Numbered from the stretch's first letter, positions 46,419 to 58,700 are shown. The stretch is 64,000 bases of DNA from Hypoxylon rubiginosum (GCA_902806565.1 CADCXA010000025.1:1240001-1304000), one strand, 5' to 3'. Notes: generated by a model not told the origin, from the letters alone. Made by a program: numbers and translations.

Positions 46419-47186
46419 CGTGGTCCAACGACCGAGGTACTTCGTTAGTCCAGGGGAGGGGGGAGATATGATATCCTGGGTGGTAATATTAGGGGGGGGG
46501 ATGGAAGGGCGTGTTTAATGTCGTCGTACTCCAGCCTGGATATGAAATTCGAGCGGAGCAGCCGTCTGCTCTTCCTTTGACGCACAGCATCTATTACTTA
46601 AAGGGAAAGGGGGCCGATGGAATGAGCAATGCTAACGTGGATAGTAAAGGGGCTTAATCTTAATGAATGAATTATTGCCATCGTTGGTTTAATATTTGCT
46701 AAGACGAGCTTGAGTTTGAATGTGCAAGACCTAGTGTTAACATCAGTAAATATGAATACGACTGAAGCCATATTATTGATGACTGATGCTGGTTAGGAGG
46801 ATCGCCATATCGTGATATCTTCGCCCTATGCGTCTGCCTACAGTCAAGCACAGCATGGAGGATTATGTTGGGGACTTTGCTCGCAGTATGGCGCAATACG
46901 GATCCCATTTTGTCCGAGTGTGAAAACTACATAGCTCTAGGCCTTCGAAATATATAACACAGCGGTGGCGTCTTATGGTGTCTAGCTTCATCAGGAGAAA
47001 ATTCAGCTAGATGGGCGTAGATAGATTCGCAGTATGAATTATTCGAGCACGTGGGAATACCTCCTTTTTTTTGGCGTATACCTAGGTAACTTCAACAAAA
47101 TACGGACGCATTGCACATCATCAAATAAGAGGAAGAAAAAAAAAGGCAAAAAAAGAAAATGTAGAGAGAAATAAAAGGGCAAAAAA
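46419..47186. other. Intergenic downstream of Mediator-like gene
   Basis: It contains the 3' end of the Mediator-like gene and a short G run (46492-46500). An A6 tract at 47181-47186 would be a T6 terminator for minus-strand Pol III transcription. Confidence 0.5.
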
Positions 47187-47340
47187 GCTCGAACCCGAAC
47201 TCGAACCTGCGCATTTGTCTTTAGCAGTGGCCGCTGCCGCCCTGACACAGAGTCGAACCCAAGTCCTACGAAAAACCCCCAGGGCCCGTCCGAGGGTTAT
47301 TTCTGGCCCTCAACTTCTTCCCATTAAGCCAATGGCCACT
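47187..47340 (-). ncRNA. Candidate Pol III-type RNA element with A and B boxes
   Basis: On the minus strand an A-box match TGGCTTAATGG (47321-47331) is followed about 65 bp later by a B-box-like GGTTCGACTCT (about 47249-47259). Downstream come another B-box-like GGTTCGAGTTC and GGGTTCGAGC (47187-47209) and a T6 run that could end Pol III transcription. AGTGGCC (47334-47340 side) and GGCCACT (47226-47232) can pair and enclose 115 nt, and an internal hairpin GAGGG/CCCTC is possible. It does not fold as a standard tRNA, because 14 or more bases separate the B box from the terminal stem. It may be a tRNA-derived repeat, a tRNA pseudogene or an unknown small RNA. Confidence 0.4.
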
Positions 47341-48299
47341 TTGGCGCGCCGGGAGACGCAGGGTTAATGGGAGGTGCTGCTAAAGGGCTACTTAAGTCGA
47401 GTGTTTGGGGCAGGTGCGCCCGGCCCGCCCGGCAACGACGACGTGACTGGGTACACCAATGAAAAATGAGAACGCTCGGGCACTGGCGGCGTATCTAAGG
47501 TACCAAGTAAAAGGCTAGAGATTTGCTATGTTTTTCTCGCTTACGGGAATGGCAGAAACCTTTTTGTAGGTCCCATATCCCCTTCGTAAACCCCCTATGA
47601 GTCACTCCTTTTAGAATTCAAGATATTTATTTTAGCCTCCCTTTTCTGCTTAATCCTATCGACATTGAACACAGAGATGATAAAATGAAGATAAACTCCA
47701 GTATTTGTAGCTCTACACGCATTGTCCTCCCCCTCTGGCTTCGATGTGATATTTACTAGTTCTAATATACTAAGATTCTGTTTCGTCGTAAAATACCTTC
47801 TTCACACTAAAGCTGCTATCTACTTAGTAAAATAATACACGTAATCCTTCAGCTTTAAGAATACAAAACATGCATTGTATGTTATGGAATATGGCCTATC
47901 AAGTGGTACGTTTATCCTCTTTCCCGTGGTTCAAAACTAACCGTTGCCCCTGAAGAAAAAGTGAAGAACTTCATCTTGATTGATATATATAGGCATGATC
48001 TAGTCCTATCTTGCCACGATATGCATGAAATAGCTTCACGATTTTACGTTATGCTAGATCGAAGCGTCCCATATAGGAAGTCTGTAGCAGGTTATAATAT
48101 TATATATTTACCATAGTAGGAACTATATACAAAGAAGGACTCATAAAATAGGGGTATATAGACTAACCCAAGCACCACAAATACCACCCTTAATCCTGAA
48201 AACCATAGCTTCAAAAGCATAACGGAATTACCTCCCAAATAGATGTTGCGAATCTCCCCGTGCCCGTCACTACCCGATTCCCTCTCTCTCCCTACACGA
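47341..48299. other. Intergenic, AT-leaning, no gene
   Basis: About 960 bp between the Pol III-like element and the GH5 gene. It is moderately AT-rich from about 47640 and shows no convincing open frame. Confidence 0.6.
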
Positions 48300-49628
48300 T
48301 CACGGCCCCTGGGTAACCTGGAACATGGGCGCCAGCAGCGCGGTAACATTAGGGTTCCTCAGCCCGGTCCAATCCGTATCCATCAGCCCCCACCCCTCGT
48401 CCGCGCCGACGGCGCCCTGGCGCACGTAGTACGACCCCTGTACGGCCCAGAGCGCCCACTCGCCGTCGTTGCCGGTAACATAGTCGCGCAGGCACGTAAA
48501 GTACGCGTTATCATCATCCGACAGCCCACTGTTCGGCCCGCCCGTCATGCCGAAGCCGAACTCGGACAGGATGAGGGGCGCCGTGTAAGGCTGGTCCTGC
48601 TCGAGCAGGAACCCGTCGAAGAGGCCGTACGTCTGCTTCAGCAGGTCGCAGTTGCCCTTGGCCAGGGCGAAGGTCACGGTGAAGGAGTACGCGTGCCACT
48701 CCCACACGTGTTTCCCTTGCCAGGCCGTCCAGTCGATGTTGCGGTTGGCGCGGATGTGCGTCAGGTCCGTGGCGCTCTGCGTGCCGCCCATGACGACCAG
48801 CAGCTCCGGGTTCGCGGCGTGCACCCGCGTCGCCGCCTGCGTCATGAAGTCGTACCAGTCCGCGCGCCCGTTGATGCCCTGGAGCAGCCACTCGCGCACC
48901 TCGTTGCGCAGGCCCATCCCGATCACCCCCGGCTGCGACACCGACCACGTCGCGATCGCCTCGAGGCCGTCGAGCCACTCCTGCGTTTTGAAGTACCGGC
49001 TGTTCATGTCGTTATACCCGAAGCCCTCGTCCCACCACCCGTTGCCGTCGTCGATGTTGCCTACGATGGGGTGTTAGTATAGATTTTCATTCGTGTGGAC
49101 ATGTAACTCTGTCCCATGAAAGAGGAAAGGGAGGTACTCACAGCACCAGCTCGCCTTGCTGACGTGGTTGTCCAGGATAGTCATAACACCATTCTTCCAG
49201 AGGGCAGCGATGACAGCCTCAAAGACAGCCCTGGTAGTCGCGCCGCTGACGAAGGGGTTCTTGTCGGCGACCTGGGCGTACATACCGCTCATGTCAGTAA
49301 CGCTAACATTAGCAGCGCCGGCAGCCGCAACGAACGAGTCCGAGACCGGCACGTCGGGGCTCAGGGCGTGGTCGATCGAGTACGTCAGGCGCACGCAGTT
49401 GAAGCCCTGCTGCGCGATGAAGCTAGCGATATAATCCACCGACTGCTTGTTCAGGCCCTCGGGCAGGTTCGCCTCCTGGTGCCCCGCCCAGTTCACGCAC
49501 CGCAGCTTGACCCGCTGCCCGTCCGCGTCCAGGATCCAGCGCGACGACGTCGAGAGCGGCAGCTTCTGCGAGAGGACGGCCGCCGGGAGCACGGCGCCGA
49601 GCGCCGCTAGCAACGAGAAGAACTTCAT
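48300..49628 (-). CDS. Secreted glycoside hydrolase family 5 (cellulase-like)
   Basis: Two exons, 49628-49142 and 49060-48300, join to 415 residues. Residues 1-20 form a signal peptide. The GH5 barrel is recognisable: KLRCVNWAGHQ near the start, FNCVRLTYSID, MTILDNHVSKASWCC (barrel His), GLRNEVREWL with the acid/base Glu after Asn, WEWHAYSF, and LILSEFGFG with the nucleophile Glu. WALWAVQGSYY is the expected late Trp-rich strand. No cellulose-binding module is attached. The enzyme should cut beta-glucan-type polysaccharides in the plant cell wall, but subfamily and substrate cannot be fixed. Coding GC is high. The single intron interrupts a Cys codon. Confidence 0.92.
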
Positions 49629-52226
49629 TCTGCCGAATAACGAGGGAAACTGGACTCGGATGGAGAAAGTTGAGCAAGGTGAAGATGGTGCGATACGCGA
49701 GTATGAGCGTAAAGCTATATGATTAAAGTTTAGGCGACGGTGAGTTCTGTAACATCAACAACTTAAAGCGAAGGTTGATTATTATACCCACGTGGGGGGG
49801 AGCAATGAATGGAACAAGTTGATATAGAGTTCTTTCCCACTCAGCGAGTGGTATTATCATTAACCTGGTTGCCGAAAAGTCCAGCAACTCATAAACATAT
49901 AACAGAAACAATAGATTAAAAAGCGACTGTGAGTGTGAGCCGCTAGCTGTATACTTATAACGGCTAGCTATGACAGTCCACAAGCGAGAAGAACAAGAAG
50001 ACATACGTGCTAGGCGGATGAGGTATCACATATAAGTTGACGATGTGAGAGCTCGAAAAGCTCTCACAAGTTAGCGAGACCTGACCGGTCTGCATACATA
50101 CCTTACCTACCAACTGACCTTCCCGATATAACAGATGATGTATCCATATAGCCCGGGGCCGGGAACAGAAAGAAAATATCGCCACGAGATCGGACGAGGC
50201 CGAGACCATCCCAGAGACAAGCACGTGTACATCTCGGAAGGACGTGCTCTGACCCAATGGGCACTCGTGCCTCCCGACTTCGAGATCAGGTACTAGTTCT
50301 TGCTAGTTTCCATATCAGGATAGCATCAGGACGATATCCGCTTGGGCGCGAGCAAGTAGATGCGCAAGTGAGCTGCGGGGAAAGGCTTCCCGTGCCGAGT
50401 CCATATCCATATGTACCATACCTTACCGTACATTACATAACGTACCTCCTAACAAATCCCAGCTGCCGGCGAGTGATGACGACCAGGGATTCGATAGGGG
50501 AAAGAAAAAAAACAAGGAATCTGTACCAGCGGCAAAAAAAAGCGAGCAATAAACATGTGCGCTGTTCACGGTCGAGACAAGGGTGTCATATAGAGGGCAT
50601 CGCATGACTGAGACGTATGATTGGACGGTATACTGTAGTATACTACCGGGGGTCGTTGGCAAATGAGCGTTCCCAAGTCGCAGATCGCGGTGGTGGTGGA
50701 GAACTTTCGGGGAAAAGAAGCCGTCAGGGGGGGTTTCGAGTGGCTCTCGTTCGAATATCACTACCGGTGTGGGGTGGGACGCTATATCCCCTGATCCCCT
50801 GGTTCTAATCCGGAACACACAACGCCAAAGCAGAAAGAAGAAAAAGAGGTAATGTAGCGAAAGAAAATAAATAAATATGTGGTGTATCGTTGCATCGGCC
50901 GAACCCCATAATATGCCATCACCCACCCCATCCAAGCCGCCAGCCCGTACGACATTGCAGCACGACACTCGGGGAGAAGAGAGAGACAAGAATGACTGGC
51001 AGCGCCGGCGGTACCACCCCAACTTTTCCGCATCATCACCTGCAGTTTTGGCGCTCCTCGGCACCCGCGTCTGATAGGGTAGTCCGGATGACCTAAACGA
51101 CACCCACACAACTACTACTACCCCCCTTGCCGAACTATGAGGTATGTAATAACCTAATTCTAACGCTGTCGAATGCAAGGCACGAGATTGGGGGGTTTTT
51201 GGGGATGGTAGAGAGATGGAGATTTAAGATTTGAGATTCGAGATTCGGCCCCCCCGTCCCTCTCCTCTATTCGCTTTCGACGTCGTGAAATAAATTACTA
51301 GTAACTTCGTATACTCCCTAGTACATATCGCCAATGAGTATCATGAGTATCATGAGTTTCTATTCGCCAACTGGCTGATAGATACCGTCAAGTCCCATTT
51401 CCTTTATTTATTTCTTCCTTCTCCTCGCGTCGTTAGCTCCCAAGGAGGAGGCGCCCCTTCGGCCACCCGCATCTGCAGGGCTAGTGTAAGTACCTAGCGT
51501 CGAAGCTACGCCGCAAGCTAACGCCAGCCAGTCCTTGGATCGACGACTGGTTTAGGTAGGTCGGTATACATACATAGTAGGCGCGTAAAATAAAATAAAA
51601 GCTGCCGTAGCTAGGTAAGGATAGCAGGTATATAGTATTGAAGCCATTCCCTTCCATGTGATATCTGCATGCCGCCGTACGTATCAAGTCTGGTACCAGA
51701 ACGCACTTTCGGCCCGTTCGTTATAACACCAGTACAGCGTCCCAAAGGGGACACCGAGGCTGTTATCTGGTTCGTATACCAAGCTGACCTGCTGAGCTGA
51801 GCTGAGCTAAGCTGGGTACGACAGCATATCTGAACGTGCCCAGAAGAAGCTATTCGTATAGCTGTTAGCCGGGAGCGAAAACCGCCCCGAGGGATTGTCA
51901 CCAGAATTACACAGGAGGAGCATGTGGTCCAAATTGCAATGTCTTGTCTGATTACAATAATATTAGGTTTGTGCAACTGTGTCATTATCATACCGCAAAG
52001 TGTGCGTATGCCTGAATGCTCTTTTTTGAATCGTAACATGTCGTCAAGTGTGCCACGCCCTGTTTCCTGTACAAGGCTTCACTAGTTCTCAGCTCGTAGC
52101 ACCGACGCGGTCTTACGCCCATCGCCTGTCGTGTGCCTGAACCCGTCCCACGTTCCTAATGCAGTCCCACCGTATCACTCCTGTTGTTGGGTATCACGAA
52201 AAAAACAATGTGCCTGCTTGGTAAGG
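49629..52226. other. Intergenic, GH5 promoter and 3' flank of PH-domain gene
   Basis: About 2.6 kb with no recognised gene. The longest open frame (50423-51178, minus, 251 codons) shows no recognisable domain and overlaps several frames on the other strand. GAGCT repeats lie at about 51793-51812. Confidence 0.5.
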
Positions 52227-53573
52227 TCATGGTGCTGGTTGTGAGGTCGTCGCACCTCGTAAAGCAGCCGCGCGGGCCTCCAGCTCTCTCCGCTTGGACA
52301 GGAGGCTCTTGAAAGCTCCCAGACAATGCACTAGCGTCTCCTCGTCGTGGGCGCAGAAGCGATAGCTCTTCTCATCTGTGATGGCTTGAAAGCAGTGTAG
52401 CTTTGTCTTGCTGACCGGGTCGATGTCTACGATATTGACTATAGCTCCGAGAGATAAGATGAAGGAAGCCTTATACTCGGATTCGTCTTTGTAGAGGATG
52501 AAATTCCGCGGGCGTAGAACGGCCCACCGATTTTTCCATTGTTTGATACCGCGTTTACTATTGAGGAGCCACAGCCAGCCCTGCCAAACGACGCGGTCAG
52601 GGTCGTTTTCGAGGTTGAGGCCGCTCAGCTGGCTACCATTCCTATTGCCGAGCATTGGGCGATCATTTGAACCAGACTCTAGCTGTATCGCGGATGTGCC
52701 AGGAGACCGAGCAGTGAGACTCTCGATGGAGGCACCATGAGCTCGTTGGCCCTCGTTGTCGGAGAAATCCGAATGCGAAGCGAGTTCATTGCCAGAGAGC
52801 CCGGAATAGTCGTTGTGGGAAAGTCTTCTCGCGGTTGACGGGACAGATCTAGATGACCTCGGATCGATGGGCTCGGGAGAACTGGATGCCAGTCTCTCGC
52901 TATCCAGTGGTAGGTTCCTCGTTTCGGACCCATTGTGGACCATTCCAACAGGAGCAAAGGTCTGTCGGCGCACAACTGAGCTTGCCAAGAACATCTCTTC
53001 TTCCTCCTCTTCAATCCTTGCGTCTTTTCTGATCAAATCAACCCATTCTTGCGCGTCTTTCAGACTCGGTGCCTCGAAATGGTAGTTTCTGGCCGGCGCG
53101 AACAGGCCGAAAATGTTGTGTCGCTTATTCTTGGGGTCCTTGAGGAGTGTGACGGCGGATAGTTCCGAGGTGTAGACCATATGTCGAAGCTTGCTCTCTT
53201 TGTCCGATTTATAGATAGAGAATGCGCTGGGTCTCAGTACTAGGTAAACGGACTTCCAAGCCTATAGAGGGACCATTGGTTAGCGTGATGGAAATGCGAT
53301 GACAGTCTTGGTTAGAATGTCGCGACCACTTGCCTTGGTCTTCTGGGTGCGCTTCTGGACGTATCCAGACTTGAGCACGCGATCGAACTCGAAGCTTCCA
53401 TTCTGATTGACCGGACTAGACATTGGCACGGTAAAATGATTCCGTAGACGATTGATTGCGCTGTTCGTAGGTATTGCTATGGGGGAGGAAGGATGAATGG
53501 TGAGCGTCGCGCCGCGATTCGGTAGATGGGCGGTTGCTGGCTCGTGAACGCATTGAGTTGCTGTGCCGGCCAT
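52227..53573 (-). CDS. Double PH-domain protein, Opy1-like
   Basis: Exons 53573-53334 and 53261-52227 join to 424 residues. PH domain 1 (about residues 67-165) reads LKSGYVQKRTQKTK, AWKSVYLVLRPSAFSIYK after the intron, and ends DAQEWVDLIRKDARI. PH domain 2 (about residues 305-405) reads VVWQGWLWLLNSKRGIKQWKNRW, FILYKDESEYK, and FCAHDEETLVHCLGAF. A Ser-rich disordered linker separates them. Yeast Opy1 has the same two-PH layout and senses PI(4,5)P2 and the PIP5 kinase Mss4 at the plasma membrane; a similar role is inferred. The intron uses a GC donor (GCAAGT) rather than GT, and this is the only joining I found that keeps frame and the conserved TKAWKSVYLVLR. Confidence 0.9.
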
Positions 53574-54812
53574 GGCGTCGAAAGGAGAGAGGAGCTTGTT
53601 CAGTATTAGATTAAAGAGGGTTTCGCCTCTGACTATTATTATGACTAAGTGTATCGTATCGTTGCGAGTCGAGTATCGTGGTTGGATCGTAACGCGCGAG
53701 TCGTAACCTCAGGGGAAAAAGTGGATTAAGGACCGGGGCAGCTTCAATATATCAAAAAAAGGGCACCGAGCCGTTGCAAGCAACGAACTTCATAAAACAT
53801 TAAACTCGATTAATGGCGAGGAACCCCAAAAACAACAAGAAAAGAGCAACCTTTCGGAAGCACAATTAGCTATCGCGTGAAATCTAGAAAGTAGAAGATT
53901 GAAGGCCGAGAAAGTGTGTATTGGAAAAGACAAAGAGGCCCGGAAAGAAGCGGTGGATCAACCAATAAGGGCTGGGCTTGGGCCGGCTTGGCTGGGTATT
54001 ATGGAATGCCCCTCTCCAAATGATCAACAATAAGATTCAGGATTATTGCTCAATGCTTAATGCTCGATGCTCAGGAATGTAGTATCTGAGTATTTGGGTT
54101 ACAACGGTAGCTTCGTGATCGGCAACGATATATGTCTATCCGTCTAAACCGTGTGTATGTTGCCAAGACTCATGGAATCCCCATCGAACTGAGTTTGCAA
54201 ATGCAAGATGAGCGGATGCATATATAGAAAAACCTAGAATTCGTAGAATTTGTAAGATTTTTAATTTTCTGGACGCATGGTTGATCTCGTGACGCTGTTT
54301 TTCTTCTACCAAACCAACGCGCCCGTAGCTACCGGGTACCATAGAAGAAGATATTTGTACCTTTTGTACCTAAAGGTACATGTACAGGTAGTTGAACCTA
54401 ACGCCTATTGTAGCACCCTCGACCCGTCCATCTGGAAGGGTTTGCCGCCCCCTTGACCCCTAAAAAGGCTAAAATAACTAAAATAACTCCTAGAATGGAG
54501 CCCTGAAGTTACGCAGAGGCCAGCTGTTTCATGAATTGCCGGTACCTAGCGTGACGAGCCGCCAGGGCCGTGCGATAGCTGAGCCGTAGCTTGTGGCAGC
54601 TTTGTGGCCAATTTAAACCTGGCTCTTGTCACTCTTGTCACTCTTGTCACTCTCGTCACCAACTCCAATCATCTTGTCGCCAAGCATCCGCGCCATTACA
54701 TACGTGCTTCTTGCTTTTTGTTTCTTTGCTTTCTTGCGACAGAAAAAAAACCCCCAGAAACTCCCGTATCTTCCGAAAAAAAAAAAAAAGTTCTCCAATA
54801 GCAGAGGACAAT
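53574..54812. other. Intergenic upstream of Opy1-like gene
   Basis: About 1.2 kb. A four-copy CTCTTGTCA repeat lies at 54623-54658, an A-rich run at about 54775-54789, and a cluster of GTACC-type motifs at 54334-54393. No gene recognised. Confidence 0.55.
54623..54658. repeat. CTCTTGTCA minisatellite, 4 copies
   Basis: Four 9-bp units, the last with one change (CTCTCGTCA). Confidence 0.85.
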
Positions 54813-55005
54813 TCAGATAGTATACGGGTAATTATCGTGCTGTCCGCCCTCGATCTCCTTATCCTTATGCACCCCCTTATCAGTCCCCTCCCCAGCTTTC
54901 GTCGACCCGGGTCCTTCAGACCTGATGCCCGTTGACTTGCTAGGACTCTGTTGCAGGTCTGGCTGCTTGGCTGGGTGGTCGCTCGACGTAGTCTGCGTAG
55001 CCTGC

Positions 55006-55356
55006 TTATGATGCTCCTCCTTTAGGTCCTGGGAGGGATCGTTCGACTTCTTTGTCTGGTCTACCTTTACGGCAGCGCGGGCAGCGACTGATGTGAACAG
55101 AGCGTGGGGCGAATAGCATGCTGTACTTGTACCGTGGGTCGCCATTCGACGGCTGCAGACTTGGTTGCGGCTCGCTTGGAGGCGGTTCGACCGGGAGACT
55201 CTGAGAAGCATTTTTTTGGCGTTCCGAAACTCGGTAAAGAGAGATTCTAGACTTATGAATCCAACTCATTAATAAACTATACAAGTCGGTTTGTCCGAAT
55301 AGAAATGAGATGAAGGCGAGAAGAAGAGAAGGGATGAAGTCAATGAGGCTCATCAT
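55006..55356 (-). CDS. Hypothetical small membrane-anchored or secreted protein
   Basis: An open frame of 116 codons, starting MMSLIDFIPSLLLAFISFLF, gives a hydrophobic N-terminus that could be a signal anchor. A short basic and Pro-rich part follows, then a CPRC pair. A possible 63-bp intron (donor GTAGAC after RCRK, acceptor AAGCAG) would remove the stop and give a different short C-terminus. Another frame (54813-55211) overlaps it and could be the real one or chance. No homologue recognised. It lies only about 370 bp from the AT-rich block. Confidence 0.3.
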   Translation of the reverse strand: MMSLIDFIPSLLLAFISFLFGQTDLYSLLMSWIHKSRISLYRVSERQKNASQSLPVEPPPSEPQPSLQPSNGDPRYKYSMLFAPRSVHISRCPRCRKGRPDKEVERSLPGPKGGAS

Positions 55357-55724
55357 TCAATAAGATCTAGATCAGTCCGCCCTGCAATTCCCACGTCATG
55401 GTGATTTCGATACTATCGGACGGCAATGAAATACGCCATTAGCTGATATCATCTAGGCTTACCGTTTAACTCTTATCTAGAAACTTGAGTCAAACACACA
55501 TAGCTAGCCAACTAAACTATTTAAGGAGATACATGCTAGAAGGGAGGGAGAAACCCAATAGCGCTGATATGAATCGAACCTATCCTCCCTCATGAATTCA
55601 ACTATGCTATAATAATAATGTAAACATTAATTTGTTATAAAGTGAAAAGGAAATAAAAACAAATCCTATAAACACTAGCTACGTAACCCGGCCGTGTAAA
55701 CACGGCTAAGAGAGAAGCTATAGG
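55357..55724. other. Transition zone into the AT-rich block
   Basis: About 370 bp. It contains a decayed tRNA-like element (55557-55610) and a perfect short hairpin at 55691-55706 (GCCGTGT, AA, ACACGGC). Base composition shifts quickly after about 55,720. Confidence 0.6.
55557..55610 (-). pseudogene. Decayed tRNA-like element (A box and B box) at AT-block border
   Basis: On the minus strand an A-box match TAGCATAGTTGA (55598-55609) is followed by a B-box GGTTCGATTCA (55570-55580, one mismatch to consensus). Only about 17 bp lie between the boxes, too few for a normal anticodon arm, so it is not a functional tRNA. It may be a truncated tRNA gene or a bare TFIIIC-binding-type sequence. Confidence 0.4.
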
Positions 55725-58700
55725 TTTTTTTTTTAAATTATATAAGCATTTTATTATTATATTATATTAATTTCACGTAATTTAAATTAATTAAAATTTA
55801 TCTATAAAAATATAAAATAAAAATTATAAAATTAATATTTAATTATTAAATTTATTATTTTTTATTAGAATTTTTTATTAATTTATATTATTTTTTTTAA
55901 TTAATATATTTATATTAATTATTTTACTTATATTTTATATTTTATATTTATATTTATATTTATTTTTTTTAAACTTTTATTTAAATTTTATTAATTTTTT
56001 TTTTAGAAATTTTTTAATTAGTAATTATTATTTTTTTTAATTATTAAAATATTATTATATTTATATTTATTAAAGTTTTATTTATTATTAATTTAAATGT
56101 TATTATTATTATTAATAAAATTATTAAATAATAAAATTAAATTAATATTTAATTTAAATATAATATTATTAAATATAAATTTAAATTATTTAGTTTTAAT
56201 ATAAATTAAAATTAATATTAATTTTATATATTTTATTTTTAATTTTTTATTAATTTTAAACTTTTTTTTATAATTATTATTATTAGTTATTAATTTTAAT
56301 TTATTTTATTTTTATATAATAAAAGTTTTTTTATAAAACTAGTAGTAAATAATAAAATTATTATTATTAAATTTTAAATTTAAATTTAAAAAGTTTTTTT
56401 TTAAAGCTAAAAAATAATATTTATAATTATTTTTTAACTATTAATTTTTTAATTTTAAGCCTTTTAATTTTAAGTTTTTTAATTATTAATTTTTATTTTG
56501 TTTTTTCTTTTTTTTTTAATTATTTATTTTTAATATTTTTATTTATAATTTATATATTTTAATTAAGGTTTTTAATAGCTTTTATTTATAATATTTATTT
56601 TTTTAAAGTTTTATTAATAATAAATTAAACTTTTAATTTTTTATTACTTTTTTATTTTTAAATAATAAGGTTATTTTATTATATATTAAATTTTAAATAA
56701 AATATATAAATATATATTAAAAAAACGTTTTTAAAATAAAATAATATTTAATATTATAATAAAAATTTAAATATAATAGATTTTTATTAATAAAAAATTC
56801 TAATAAATTTAATATATAAATTTATAATATATATAATTTATTTAGTTTATTATTTTTATTTTTATTTCTTTTTAATATTATAATTATATAATTATAAATA
56901 AATAAATAATAAATATTATTTTAAATTTTTATTTAATTTTTATTATTATTAAAAAAGTTATTTATATTTAAAAATAAAATTATAAAATTTTATATATAAT
57001 AGTTATTAAATTAAATTAAATATATTTTTAATATAATATAAGTTATTTTAATTTTAATTAACATTTTTATAAAACGATAAATTTTAATTAAAAAGTTATA
57101 ATTATTTATTAATTTTTTTAAATTTATTATAATCTTAATAATTAAAACCTATAAAAATACTTTTTTATTATTTAAAGTTAATTTATTTAAAATTAGTTTA
57201 TTTAAAATTAATTTATTTAAAATTAATTTATTTAAAATTAACTTATTTATAATTAATTTATTATATTTATATTTTAAATTTACTGTTTTTTTTTATAGTA
57301 AAAATAAAATAACAAATATTATTTATTAGTTAAAATTTAAATAAAAAATATAGTTATTTATTAATATTATTTTATTAGTAAATTTAAATAATTATTATAA
57401 TATTATAATAAAAAAATATTTAGTATTATTTATTAATTAAATTTATTAATAGTTATTAAATAATAAAATTTTATAGTTAAATATAATAAATAATTCGTTT
57501 TTAAAGGTTTTTAAAATATAGAAATTATATTTATTTTTATATATTTATAATATATTAATATTTTTTTTTATTATTAAATATTAATAATTATTAATAATAA
57601 TAATATAAATAATATAAACTATTTTATAGTTAATATTAAAAATTATATTAAAATAATCTAAAAAATTAAAACTAAATAATAGTTTTATTTTTAAGTATTT
57701 TAAATAATATATATTAAATTTATATTATAATTATATATATAAATTATATAAAAATAACCTATAAATTAAATAATATAATTTATTAATATTATTTATTTTT
57801 AAATATATAAACGTAATATATATAAATTTAAATATATATAAATAATAAAAAGTTATATTTATTATAATATAAATAAAATTATAAGGATTTATTTATATAA
57901 ACTATTTAAATATTTAAATAATAAATTACTTTAAAATTTAAAATATTAATAATTTATTATTTATTTATATATATAAATAAATTATATAATATATAAATAT
58001 TTTTTAACGTTATTTTAATTTTTTATTTTTTATTTTAATATTTATTTTTTATTAATATATTTTTTATTAAAATAAAATATAAAATAAATTTAAAAGAAAA
58101 ATTTATAGTTACCACGCTTTTTAATAATAATAATAATATATTTAATTAAATTTAAAAAGTTATTTATATTTTTTATTTTAAGTATAATTTATTATATATA
58201 TTAATTATTTTATATATTATTAATAATAATAAATTTTATTATTTATTATTTTATAAAATTTATATAATTATTATTAAAAATATTTAAAATAATATTAAAA
58301 ATATATAAAAATTATATTTTTTTTTATTTATTAATTAAATTATTTTTTATTTATTAATATTTTAAAATAATTTAATTAATATTATAATAAAGCTTTACTT
58401 TTATACTAGTAATTTTTAGTTTAAATAATAATTATATTATTATTTATTTTAAATTATATTTAACTTAAAAAATAACTTAAAAAACATCCCGATTAATATA
58501 TTTAAAATATTTTATAAAAAAGTATATATTTTTATAATACGTGGTTATTTAATTATATAAAAAACTTTACAAGTTTTTTAAAAAAAAAAATGAAAAGAAT
58601 TTAATTATAAAATAATTATATAACTTTTTATAAAATATAAATCGCCACATTTTATTATAACTTTTTTTTAAATTTAAATAAAATCTTATTTTAATTTAAA

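Noticed and set aside
48243..49082. Plus-strand frame of 279 codons opposite the GH5 gene
   Set aside because: Antisense shadow of a GC-rich exon; the minus frame carries the GH5 active-site motifs.
50423..51178. Minus-strand frame of 251 codons
   Set aside because: No domain recognised and several opposite-strand frames overlap it; the composition looks random.
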